Below, piece after piece: positions 1-6,188 of a stretch of DNA of 6,188 nucleotides. The position numbers and the translations under genes were made by a program. The notes beneath the pieces were generated by a model. That model saw only the letters and a list, made by a program, of their open reading frames with translations. It ran no database searches and was not told the DNA's origin. Numbering within the stretch: the first letter of the stretch is position 1; each line of letters begins with the position of its first letter. The stretch comes from Petrotoga sp. UBA5851 (lineage in GTDB: Bacteria > Thermotogota > Thermotogae > Petrotogales > Petrotogaceae). The stretch lies in contig DJGH01000072.1 of NCBI GenBank assembly GCA_002431635.1, positions 145,613-151,800 on the forward strand, given 5' to 3'.

Positions 1-1
1 C

Positions 2-100
2 TCTGCCGGAGTGCTGGTCATTAAATGCTCCGCTATTCTAAAAAAAGCAGTTCCTGTGCTCGAAAAACTCCCGTATTACTTTGTTGATGAAATCAATTAA
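2..100 (+). CDS. C-terminal end of an unidentified protein, cut by the left window edge
   Basis: An open frame enters from the left edge and stops at TAA (98-100). It gives 32 residues, beginning SAGVLVIKCSAILKK and ending KLPYYFVDEIN. The frame has no internal stop and reads like genuine protein, with a hydrophobic strand, an amphipathic helix and an aromatic tail, but at this length that is only moderate support. I do not recognise the family. There is no start codon in view, so the gene begins outside the window. It lies on the same strand as the ABC exporter, 81 bp upstream, so the two could be co-transcribed or functionally linked. A chance open frame is the main alternative. Confidence 0.5.
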   Translation, partial: SAGVLVIKCSAILKKAVPVLEKLPYYFVDEIN

Positions 101-111
101 GTTAGTATAAA
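84..111 (+). promoter_or_regulatory. Possible sigma-A type promoter before the ABC exporter
   Basis: TTGATG (84-89) matches four of six -35 consensus bases. TATAAA (106-111) matches five of six -10 bases, and the spacer is 16 bp. The site overlaps the end of the upstream frame and would give a leader of roughly 65 bases before the exporter start. In DNA this AT-rich such matches arise easily by chance, so this is only a candidate. A second -10-like hexamer, TATGAT (139-144), has no acceptable -35 partner. Confidence 0.22.
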
Positions 112-170
112 AATATGTCCGTATAGATAAGAAAGTCGTATGATATAGAGAAATCATGAATTACCAAAAA

Positions 171-174
171 AGGA
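171..174 (+). promoter_or_regulatory. Ribosome binding site of the ABC exporter
   Basis: AGGA inside AAAAAAGGATGA lies 7 bases before the ATG at 182. It supports that start, which is also the first in-frame ATG directly ahead of the basic N-terminus and first membrane segment. Confidence 0.7.
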
Positions 175-181
175 TGAATGT

Positions 182-1996
182 ATGAAAAAACCAACCTTTA
201 AAAGCACAAAATTATTTTTAAAAGTTCTTTTAAAATCTTTTAAACTGTTTTTCATTGCAGGAAAAGCACAACTTATCCTGTTGCTTTTTTTTACTATTAT
301 TCAAGGACTGGTTCCCATAATGATAGCCCAAAGCACCAGAACTATTCTCGACAGCCTGAACATTTTAAAAGATAGTTCGCTGACTTTTGCGGTTGTGATT
401 TTAGTCATAACCTGGGGTTTTTGGAATCTGATAAACTTCATTATAAATCCCTTATCATTACATATACAGGGAAACCTCACGGATAAACTTATTCTATCTT
501 GTAATCTGAAGGCTCTTGAAACCATGCGCAGAATTAACGACCTTTCTACAATGGAAGAAAGCAGGTTCTTTGACGAACAACAGCTTTTGGAACAGGAGCT
601 TGCATGGCGGCCGGTAAATCTCATAGTATTTACCTTCAGTTTTATCAGAGGATTTATCACTGTACTATCAATGATGGTCAGTCTCATACCTTTTCATCCG
701 CTTATTCCGGTATTATTGCTTCTGTCGCTTATGCCTCAGGCAGTTCAGCTTTACCGATTACAGCAGGAAGCTTTTGAAAACATGGTCGAAAGAAATCCTC
801 TTTCTCGAAAGATGCAGTATTGGAGCCATCTTCTCCTTGAACGTACAACCTTCAGGGAAGCAAAGATATTCGGATATGAAAGCTATGCCATATCAAAGTA
901 CCAAAATCTTTTTTCGCAGATATATGAAAAATCTTCAGCAGACAGAAAGAAAAAGACCGTTTCAACCCTTATGTTCTTTATAATCGGTGCCGCAGGATCA
1001 ACTGCTTGTTTTCTGTGGGTAATCTCCCAATTTCGAACTAATAATCTATCCATAGGAAGTATCGGCTTATTTTCAACCTATATAATCATAAGCTCACAGA
1101 GTTTTATAACCCTTATACAGGACGGAGCACTTTTATACGATACTTGCCTTTTTATGGATAAGTATTTTTCATTTATAGATCGCAAACCTGCTTTAAAAAA
1201 CGGAACTATAAAGCTCAAGAGTATCTCCAGCATTGAATTTAGAAACGTTACTTTCTACTATCCCGGAACAGATCATCCGGCTTTAAAAAACTTAAGCTTT
1301 AAAATGGAGGGTAAAAAACAATATGCAATAGTTGGAGAAAACGGAAGTGGAAAAACGACCATTCTAAATCTTATATGCAGATTTTACGATCCGCAGGAGG
1401 GACAGGTTCTTATAAACGGATACCCTTTGAGCTCTCTTGAAATAAACTCATACAGAACCCATATTTCCATGCTTTTTCAGGATTACGCAAGATACGAGCT
1501 TACCGCAAAGGAAAATATATCTATTTCGGACACTTCAAAAGAACCAGTAGTTCAAAAAATAAACGATTCCCTTAAAAATTCTGGACTGTATAACAAATTT
1601 TCGACTTTTGCCGATGGCATTGACCAGCAGCTAGGTAAAAAGTTTGAAAACGGAACCGAACTTTCCGGTGGCGAATGGCAAAAAGTCGCTCTGGCAAGAT
1701 CTTTATACAGAGATTGCTCCCTTTTTATTCTTGACGAACCCTCTTCTTCTATGGATGCAATAAGCCAAGCCGTTTTCTGGAAAAATATCTCCGAATATAC
1801 TAAAAACAAGCTATCTGTTATGGTAACCCATAAAGTTAGCAGTCTGAAAAATACAGATTGTATTTTTGTATTAAAAAACGGATCTGTAGCCGAGCAGGGA
1901 AAACATAGTCAGCTGACGGAACAAAATGGTCTTTATTCCGGCTTGTTAACCGCCGAATCAATGGAAAGTGTAACTTCGGATCATGCTGACTTTTAG
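182..1996 (+). CDS. ABC exporter, fused membrane and ATP-binding domains (NisT/SpaT-like)
   Basis: This is a complete 604-aa half-transporter expected to work as a homodimer in the cytoplasmic membrane, exporting a substrate at the cost of ATP. The N-terminal half has about six hydrophobic segments, near residues 29-50, 66-90, 145-167, 172-188, 260-282 and 292-315. The nucleotide-binding domain begins near residue 350. It has Walker A GENGSGKTT (385-393), Q-loop Q433, signature LSGGE (494-498), Walker B FILDE (515-519), D-loop SSMD (522-525) and switch His550. All ATPase residues are present, so it looks functional. The stretch LFQDYARYELTAKENI after the Q-loop resembles exporters of lantibiotic and other small peptides. 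There is no N-terminal C39 peptidase domain, so it would not cleave a leader itself. The substrate is unknown; lipid or drug export is equally possible. It converges with metH, with 19 bp between the stops. Confidence 0.9.
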   Translation: MKKPTFKSTKLFLKVLLKSFKLFFIAGKAQLILLLFFTIIQGLVPIMIAQSTRTILDSLNILKDSSLTFAVVILVITWGFWNLINFIINPLSLHIQGNLTDKLILSCNLKALETMRRINDLSTMEESRFFDEQQLLEQELAWRPVNLIVFTFSFIRGFITVLSMMVSLIPFHPLIPVLLLLSLMPQAVQLYRLQQEAFENMVERNPLSRKMQYWSHLLLERTTFREAKIFGYESYAISKYQNLFSQIYEKSSADRKKKTVSTLMFFIIGAAGSTACFLWVISQFRTNNLSIGSIGLFSTYIIISSQSFITLIQDGALLYDTCLFMDKYFSFIDRKPALKNGTIKLKSISSIEFRNVTFYYPGTDHPALKNLSFKMEGKKQYAIVGENGSGKTTILNLICRFYDPQEGQVLINGYPLSSLEINSYRTHISMLFQDYARYELTAKENISISDTSKEPVVQKINDSLKNSGLYNKFSTFADGIDQQLGKKFENGTELSGGEWQKVALARSLYRDCSLFILDEPSSSMDAISQAVFWKNISEYTKNKLSVMVTHKVSSLKNTDCIFVLKNGSVAEQGKHSQLTEQNGLYSGLLTAESMESVTSDHADF

Positions 1997-2015
1997 ATCA
2001 CGTATGAAAGCTATT

Positions 2016-4370
2016 TTACTCTCTGAAAATTGAATTTACAATTTCCGCAGCCTGTAGTGCATCTTTTGCATAGTAATCAGCTCCGATCATGGTTGCGTAC
2101 TCCTCGTTCAGTACAGCTCCGCCGACTATAAAAACAAACTCATCAGAGTTGTCCTTTATGTACTTTATAGTACTCTCCATACTTGAAACCGTGGTTGTCA
2201 TAAGTGCACTTAATCCTATGAGTCTGACCTTATTCTCAATGGCTGCTTTAAGTATATCATGTTCTGAAACATCCTTCCCCAGATCTATAACCTCATACCC
2301 ATGGTTTTCCAGCACAACCTTCACAATGTTCTTGCCTATATCGTGTATATCACCTCTGACTGTGGCAAGAAGTATTTTTCCTTTTTTCAGCATCTGCCCG
2401 TTAGCCTTCATATGATCCTTAAGCACTTCAAATGCAGCTTTTACAGCCTCCGCAGTCTGCATAAGCTGCGGAAGAAAGAGTTCTGCATTTTCATATTTTT
2501 TTCCAACCGTCTGAAGAAGCGGTGAGATGATTTCATCTATAATCTGCATAGGCGTCCTTTTATTAAGCTCTGCCAGTGTACTCTCCCTTATACTTCCCTT
2601 GAGTCCTTTCGAAAGCACATACTCAAGACCAAATTGATTTTCCTGCTTATCTGCAGGGAGTTCAGCCTTCTGCTGTGCATATTTTTTTATGTACTTGCCG
2701 GAACCCAAGTCTTTTGCGCTCAGAACATTGAATGCGTCATAAACACCCATCATTTCAACATTACCGGTATTAACTATTGCACAGTCCAGGCCATAACTCA
2801 TCGCCATTACAAAAAAAGTCTTATTAAGAAGTTCTCTTGAGGGAAGTCCATAAGAAACATTGCTTACCCCAAGGACAGTTTTTACATTGAGCTTATATTT
2901 CACATCCCTCAAAGCTTTAAGAGTCTGGATTATATTCTCCTGCTCGGCACTTGCTGTAAGAACCAGGCAGTCAATCAGAATATTCTTTTTAGGTATGCCG
3001 TACTCTTGAGCTGTACTGACTATCTTTTGTGCAATTTCAACTCTTTTCTCTGCAGTTTTTGGTATTCCATTTTCATCAAGCGTAAGCCCTATCACACAGC
3101 AGCCATATTTTTTGGCTATCGGGAATACCTTTTCCATAGATTCTGCCTTGCCGTTTACTGAATTGATAACCGCTTTTCCGTTATAGACCCTGGCAGCATT
3201 CTCCATAGTTTCATAATCTGAACTGTCTATCTGAAGTGGAATATCGCAAACCTTCTGTATCTGTCTGATAATATGCGGCAAAACTGTTTTTTCTTCAATT
3301 CCCGGCAGCCCAGCATTTACATCTAGTATCTCTGCTCCTTCTTCGTTCTGTTTTACCGCTTCGCCCAGAATATAAGTATAGTTTTTTTCCTCAAGAGCTT
3401 TTTTCAGCTTAGGCTTTCCTGTCGGATTTATTCTTTCGCCGATAAGAGTTACTTTATCACCGACTAATACTGTCCGGCAGTAAGAAGAAATCATTGTAAA
3501 TTCTTTCGGAAATATTTTTTTTGGAATTTTATCTTTTACCCTTTCTGAAAGTTTTTTTATAAAGCTTTCATCCGTTCCGCAACATCCCCCTACTATCCGT
3601 ACCCCTATGTCTACCATATCGCAGACTCTTTTCACAAAATATTCTGCCGTAAGACCGTAAACTGTCTGTCCGTTTATTATTTTAGGAAGTCCGGCATTGG
3701 GCTGGACTATAACCGGAACAGATGAGTACTCAAGCACTTTCTTTACATGAGCATACATTTCATCCGGCCCCAGAGAACAGTTCAGTCCTAAGGCATCAAC
3801 TCCAAGGCCTTCAAGAACATTTACCATAGTAAGTATATCTGTTCCTGTAAAGGTTCTACCGTCATGTCCCAGAGTCATCGTACATATGACGGGCAGGTGG
3901 GAATTTTCCTTTGCTGCAAGTACCGCAGCTTTTGCTTCATAAATATCGGATAAGGTTTCTATTATTATAAGATCTACCTTGTTTTCTGCTCCAGCTAAAA
4001 CCTGTTCCATGAAAAGCTCATATGCCTGTTCAAAGCTCATCGGACCTGACGGCTCCATAAGCATACCCACAGGACCGATGTCTAGTGCTACTTTTCTGTC
4101 CTTAGATACCTTTTTGGCATTCTTCACAGCAGCGCCGATAACGTCATTTACAGTGTATGTACTATCCAAAAGCTTATACCTATTTGCCCCGAAAGTATTA
4201 GTTGTGACTATATCACAGCCAGCATCAATATACTTTCTATGGATCTGTTGTATAACTTGCGGTTCTGTTATATTATAAAGTTCGGGTATTTTTGAACCTC
4301 TAAGCCCCTGTTTCTGAATCATTGTACCCATAGCACCGTCAAAAACAGTTATTTTATTTTCATCAAACAT
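2016..4370 (-). CDS. metH: Cobalamin-dependent methionine synthase lacking the reactivation domain
   Basis: This cytoplasmic enzyme transfers the methyl group of 5-methyltetrahydrofolate through cobalamin to homocysteine, giving methionine and tetrahydrofolate. It is 784 aa, against about 1,200 for E. coli MetH. Residues 1-290 are the homocysteine-binding barrel, with DGAMGT (11-16) and zinc ligands Cys198 (LNCSLGP) and Cys263/Cys264 (GGCCGT). Residues 300-560 are the pterin-binding barrel, with GERINPTGK (311-319), ILDVNAG (348-354) and IDSSD (381-385). Residues 580-660 are the helical cap, with ELFLPQLMQTAEAV (630-643). Residues 663-784 are the B12-binding fold, with GDIHDIGKN (673-681); His676 is the expected lower cobalt ligand. 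SALMTTT (721-727) and GGAVLNE (750-756) complete that site. The chain stops right after the B12 domain, where E. coli has the SAM-binding reactivation domain; the gene 12 bp upstream supplies that part. The ATG at 4370 is supported by a good ribosome binding site. It is the last gene of the operon. Confidence 0.95.
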   Translation of the reverse strand: MFDENKITVFDGAMGTMIQKQGLRGSKIPELYNITEPQVIQQIHRKYIDAGCDIVTTNTFGANRYKLLDSTYTVNDVIGAAVKNAKKVSKDRKVALDIGPVGMLMEPSGPMSFEQAYELFMEQVLAGAENKVDLIIIETLSDIYEAKAAVLAAKENSHLPVICTMTLGHDGRTFTGTDILTMVNVLEGLGVDALGLNCSLGPDEMYAHVKKVLEYSSVPVIVQPNAGLPKIINGQTVYGLTAEYFVKRVCDMVDIGVRIVGGCCGTDESFIKKLSERVKDKIPKKIFPKEFTMISSYCRTVLVGDKVTLIGERINPTGKPKLKKALEEKNYTYILGEAVKQNEEGAEILDVNAGLPGIEEKTVLPHIIRQIQKVCDIPLQIDSSDYETMENAARVYNGKAVINSVNGKAESMEKVFPIAKKYGCCVIGLTLDENGIPKTAEKRVEIAQKIVSTAQEYGIPKKNILIDCLVLTASAEQENIIQTLKALRDVKYKLNVKTVLGVSNVSYGLPSRELLNKTFFVMAMSYGLDCAIVNTGNVEMMGVYDAFNVLSAKDLGSGKYIKKYAQQKAELPADKQENQFGLEYVLSKGLKGSIRESTLAELNKRTPMQIIDEIISPLLQTVGKKYENAELFLPQLMQTAEAVKAAFEVLKDHMKANGQMLKKGKILLATVRGDIHDIGKNIVKVVLENHGYEVIDLGKDVSEHDILKAAIENKVRLIGLSALMTTTVSSMESTIKYIKDNSDEFVFIVGGAVLNEEYATMIGADYYAKDALQAAEIVNSIFRE

Positions 4371-4374
4371 ACTC

Positions 4375-4381
4375 CCACCTC
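4375..4381 (-). promoter_or_regulatory. Ribosome binding site of metH
   Basis: On the minus strand GAGGTGG lies about 4-5 bases before the metH ATG. It fills most of the 12-bp gap after the preceding stop codon, so the two genes are closely coupled in one transcript. Confidence 0.75.
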
Positions 4382-4382
4382 T

Positions 4383-4952
4383 TTATTTTAATCCCATAAT
4401 AGCGGTAATTGATTTTTCAGGTATTAACAGACAGCGCTCATTTACATATAGTCCTATGCTTTTTTCTGTCTGGAGGAGTTCGATTATTTCCTTTTGAACC
4501 TCAAGCCCAAGATCCCCATATCCCGGACTAAAAGGAAAGGTATTATATCCGGCTTTTGCATCCTTTCTGACCTGATCGGCTGCATAAGAAAGAACCTCCT
4601 CCACATATACATTTGCACAGGCGTTATATATAACTGCCCTGCTCATATCTGCGCTCTGATAATAGCTTATTTTCTTATCAACAGGCAACCCAAGAGTCAC
4701 AGCAATAACCGCACATTCCCTGCAGCCTGCCAGATGCCCTGCCAGATGTCCTGAATTGAAAACCACTGTTCCTTTTCCCAGGACTACCCGTTTATCCTTC
4801 AGTTCAAGGTCATAGATCCCGTAAATATTTCTTGGGACCGAATCCTTTACCAATTCATCAAAAAGAGCCATCACCTGTTCGATAAAAGCACCAGACCTTT
4901 CAATAGATGTGTATCCCAGATAACGCAATACATTTTCGTATCTTTCCATCAT
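4383..4952 (-). CDS. Stand-alone methionine synthase reactivation-domain protein
   Basis: This 189-aa protein matches the C-terminal activation domain of cobalamin-dependent methionine synthase, here as a separate gene. Its expected role is to bind MetH and SAM so that oxidised cob(II)alamin is reductively methylated back to the active form. Visible family features are the segment GKGTVVFNSGHLAGHLAGC (59-77) followed by AVIAVTLG, the core FSPGYGDL (141-148), and the terminal segment IGLYVNERCLLIPEKSITAIMGL (166-188). The last corresponds to the TGMKLTES...PGASVSG region of E. coli MetH. The E. coli SAM motif is RxxxGY, with Arg four residues before Gly-Tyr. Here that position is Pro140 (PFSPGY), so the arginine is missing. 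The start overlaps the metF stop as ATGA (4949-4952), which implies translational coupling. A second ATG follows at 4949 and is better spaced from the only visible ribosome binding site. Confidence 0.88.
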   Translation of the reverse strand: MMERYENVLRYLGYTSIERSGAFIEQVMALFDELVKDSVPRNIYGIYDLELKDKRVVLGKGTVVFNSGHLAGHLAGCRECAVIAVTLGLPVDKKISYYQSADMSRAVIYNACANVYVEEVLSYAADQVRKDAKAGYNTFPFSPGYGDLGLEVQKEIIELLQTEKSIGLYVNERCLLIPEKSITAIMGLK

Positions 4953-5833
4953 ACGTCACCGCTTTTCAGAGATTTCATGACAGCCTTTATGTTCTGGGTT
5001 ATCTTTCTTGCCACCTGCGGCTTATTCATAACATAAAGATGAATCCCGTCTACCCCAGAGGAGAGCAAATCTATTATCTGGTCTGTCGCATATGCAACTC
5101 CCGCATCGGTAAGTGCCTGTTTGTCAGCCTGATACTTGTTCATTACTTTTATGAACTTTTCTGGAATAAATGCTCCGCACATTGAAGTTATTCTTTCAAT
5201 CTGATTTTTATTTGTTACCGGCATTATCCCCGCCTGAACAGGAATCCTAATACTCCTATTTCTGAGCTTTGAAGCAAAGTCATAATAAAAAGTATTATCA
5301 AAAAAAAGCTGCGTAATCAAAAAGTCAACCCCGCTGGATACCTTTTTTTCAAGATAATAAAGATCCAATGATTTATTTCTTGCCTCAATGTGTCCTTCAG
5401 GATAACACGCCCCAGCCAGACAGAACTTATCATTATACTCATCCCTTATAAACTGAATAAGCTCCTGGGCATATTTAAAATCTTTAGCTTCAGGCTCTCC
5501 GGATAAATTATCTCCGCGAAGTACAAGAATATTCTCTATATTATTATCATACATTTTTTCCACTTCTTTTTTTATATCCTCCTTGCTGTTTCTTACAGCT
5601 GTTATATGTGCAAGCGGATCTATACCGTACCTGTTCTTTATTATGGAAGCTATTTCTGAAGTACGGCTGCTCTGCCCTCCTGTTGCACCGTAAGTAACGC
5701 TTATATAATCCGGTTTAAGATCAGCAAGCTCATCAATGGTTTTAAAAATGCTGCTTAACGGACTGTCCTTTTGAGGCGGAAATATTTCAAAAGATATCAA
5801 AGGTCTTTCTGAAAATTTTTCTGCTATCTTCAT
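4949..5833 (-). CDS. metF: 5,10-methylenetetrahydrofolate reductase
   Basis: This FAD enzyme reduces 5,10-methylenetetrahydrofolate to 5-methyltetrahydrofolate, the methyl donor for the MetH encoded downstream. At 294 aa it has the usual length of bacterial MetF and forms a single barrel. Motifs in order are SFEIFPP (14-20) with the expected catalytic Glu16, YISVTYGATGG (43-53), LAHITAV (74-80), and NILVLRGD (101-108) with flavin-contacting Asp108. They continue with AGACYPEGH (140-148), DFLITQLFFDN (170-180) with substrate-contacting Gln176, PVQAGIMPV (198-206), and GVDGIHLYVMNKP (260-272). Nothing is missing or broken. The electron donor cannot be read from sequence: NADH is usual, but some anaerobe enzymes work with a MetV partner. 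No metV is visible next to it, though it could lie beyond the right edge. The start at 5833 follows a perfect AGGAGG, and the stop overlaps the next gene. Confidence 0.96.
   Translation of the reverse strand: MKIAEKFSERPLISFEIFPPQKDSPLSSIFKTIDELADLKPDYISVTYGATGGQSSRTSEIASIIKNRYGIDPLAHITAVRNSKEDIKKEVEKMYDNNIENILVLRGDNLSGEPEAKDFKYAQELIQFIRDEYNDKFCLAGACYPEGHIEARNKSLDLYYLEKKVSSGVDFLITQLFFDNTFYYDFASKLRNRSIRIPVQAGIMPVTNKNQIERITSMCGAFIPEKFIKVMNKYQADKQALTDAGVAYATDQIIDLLSSGVDGIHLYVMNKPQVARKITQNIKAVMKSLKSGDV
4956..4960 (-). promoter_or_regulatory. Ribosome binding site of the reactivation gene, inside the end of metF
   Basis: GGTGA on the minus strand lies 3 bases before the ATG at 4952 and 6 bases before the in-frame ATG at 4949. 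The spacing favours the second ATG, which would shorten the protein by one Met. Coupling to metF termination through the ATGA overlap could equally allow the first. Confidence 0.5.
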
Positions 5834-5840
5834 ACTTATC

Positions 5841-5846
5841 CCTCCT
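5841..5846 (-). promoter_or_regulatory. Strong ribosome binding site of metF overlapping the upstream stop codon
   Basis: The minus strand carries a perfect AGGAGG 7 bases before the metF ATG. Its first two bases are also the last two bases of the UPF0280 TAG stop (5845-5847), so ribosomes finishing UPF0280 end on the metF initiation site. This fixes the metF start and supports a shared transcript. Confidence 0.85.
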
Positions 5847-6188
5847 AAACCAGTTTTATTTTCCCTTTTATACCGATCTTCCCGCCGATGATTATCACCA
5901 CTCCTTCTACACCCTCAATGCTCATTGAAAATTCTATGGCCCTATGAATATTTTCTTCTCTCTTAACCATATTACATGCAGCAGTTGCAACACAATCTGC
6001 CAGTACAGGATCATGAGCGATTATGGTTGCTGCATCGGCTTTTCCGTAGCTGAAAGAATGCCCCAGAGTTCCGGATGAGGTACACACACCCCACTCCCCT
6101 GACTGCACAAGTATTTTTATCTTATCCCCAAAGTACTTATTGGCAGTATGAATCTTGACTGTTCTGTCCTGGACTGACTTTAAGTATA
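5845..6188 (-). CDS. UPF0280 (COG2122) family protein, C-terminal part, cut by the right window edge
   Basis: The frame stays open to the right edge, giving 113 residues from YLKSVQDRTVKIHTANKYFG to GGKIGIKGKIKLV. It is therefore the C-terminal half of a protein usually around 240 aa. An internal GTG at 6108 would begin a shorter frame at QSGEWG. Upstream codons are coding-like and match the family (DRTVKIHTANKYFGDKIKILVQSGEWGV), so that GTG is not the start. The conserved core GVCTSSGTLGHSFSYGKADAATIIA followed by DPVLADCVATAAC is typical of UPF0280, which shares the ApbE flavin-transferase fold. The biochemical activity is not established. As I recall, a COG2122 protein of Methanosarcina acetivorans (MA1715) was tied to efficient sulfide assimilation. 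Being first of the visible met genes fits a role in homocysteine or sulfur supply, but that is inference. Confidence 0.88.
   Translation of the reverse strand, partial: YLKSVQDRTVKIHTANKYFGDKIKILVQSGEWGVCTSSGTLGHSFSYGKADAATIIAHDPVLADCVATAACNMVKREENIHRAIEFSMSIEGVEGVVIIIGGKIGIKGKIKLV

Noticed and set aside
117..147. Imperfect direct repeat GTCCGTATAGATA / GTCGTATGATATA upstream of the exporter, considered as a regulator binding site
   Set aside because: The two copies are out of register (offsets of 17 and 16 bases), short and AT-rich. They do not have the regular spacing expected of a tandem operator.
301..687. 128-aa open frame on the minus strand inside the exporter gene
   Set aside because: It lies fully opposite a well-supported coding region, has no recognisable domain, and is explained as a shadow frame. 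The same applies to 1552-1809 (-) and to plus-strand frames within metH, the reactivation gene and metF.
4726..4749. Two adjacent 12-bp copies (CCTGCCAGATGC / CCTGCCAGATGT) encoding AGHL-AGHL in the reactivation protein
   Set aside because: The encoded stretch SGHLAGHLAGC has the same length as the usual family segment (S-x-x-LA-x-HL-x-GC), so no insertion is needed to explain it. Similar codons for similar residues account for the repeat.
5845..6108. A complete 87-aa gene starting at the GTG at 6108
   Set aside because: The frame continues upstream without a stop to the window edge and the upstream residues fit the UPF0280 family, so this is the end of a longer gene rather than a short one.
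5834..6188. SAM (S-box) or cobalamin riboswitch for the met operon
   Set aside because: All of this stretch is coding except the 11 bp at 5834-5844, and the operon leader is beyond the right edge. No riboswitch can be claimed from this window.

Overview
The window is AT-rich, tightly packed DNA with purine-rich Shine-Dalgarno sites (a perfect AGGAGG before metF). The genes include a B12-dependent methionine synthase that lacks its own reactivation domain and a UPF0280 protein. Together these suggest an anaerobic, low-GC Firmicute of the Clostridia. This is an inference from gene content and base composition; no rRNA or other taxonomic marker is present.

Left part (1-1996, + strand). The last 32 codons of an unidentified gene end at position 100. 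After an 81-bp gap comes a complete 604-aa ABC exporter half-transporter with the membrane domain fused to the ATPase. It resembles the NisT/SpaT style of peptide exporter, but its substrate cannot be read from the sequence.

Right part (2016-6188, - strand). This is a compact methionine / one-carbon operon transcribed right to left and entering from beyond the right edge. Its order is the UPF0280 (COG2122, ApbE-like fold) C-terminal part, metF (5,10-methylenetetrahydrofolate reductase), a stand-alone methionine synthase reactivation protein, and a 784-aa cobalamin-dependent methionine synthase. The UPF0280 stop codon overlaps the metF ribosome binding site. metF and the reactivation gene overlap by 4 bases (ATGA). 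The reactivation gene and metH are 12 bp apart.

How it works together. MetF makes 5-methyl-tetrahydrofolate. MetH moves the methyl group through cobalamin to homocysteine, giving methionine. The small protein supplies the SAM-dependent reductive reactivation that E. coli MetH carries as its own C-terminal domain. UPF0280 proteins have been linked to sulfide assimilation in methanogens, so its place at the head of this set suggests a link between homocysteine supply and methylation.

The exporter and the met operon converge with 19 bp between stop codons and no clear terminator. No RNA gene, CRISPR array, insertion sequence or riboswitch is visible; the operon promoter and any SAM or B12 riboswitch would lie right of the window. 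I see no convincing undescribed system. The points most worth following are the UPF0280-met linkage, a substituted SAM-motif arginine in the reactivation protein, and the unidentified gene before the exporter.
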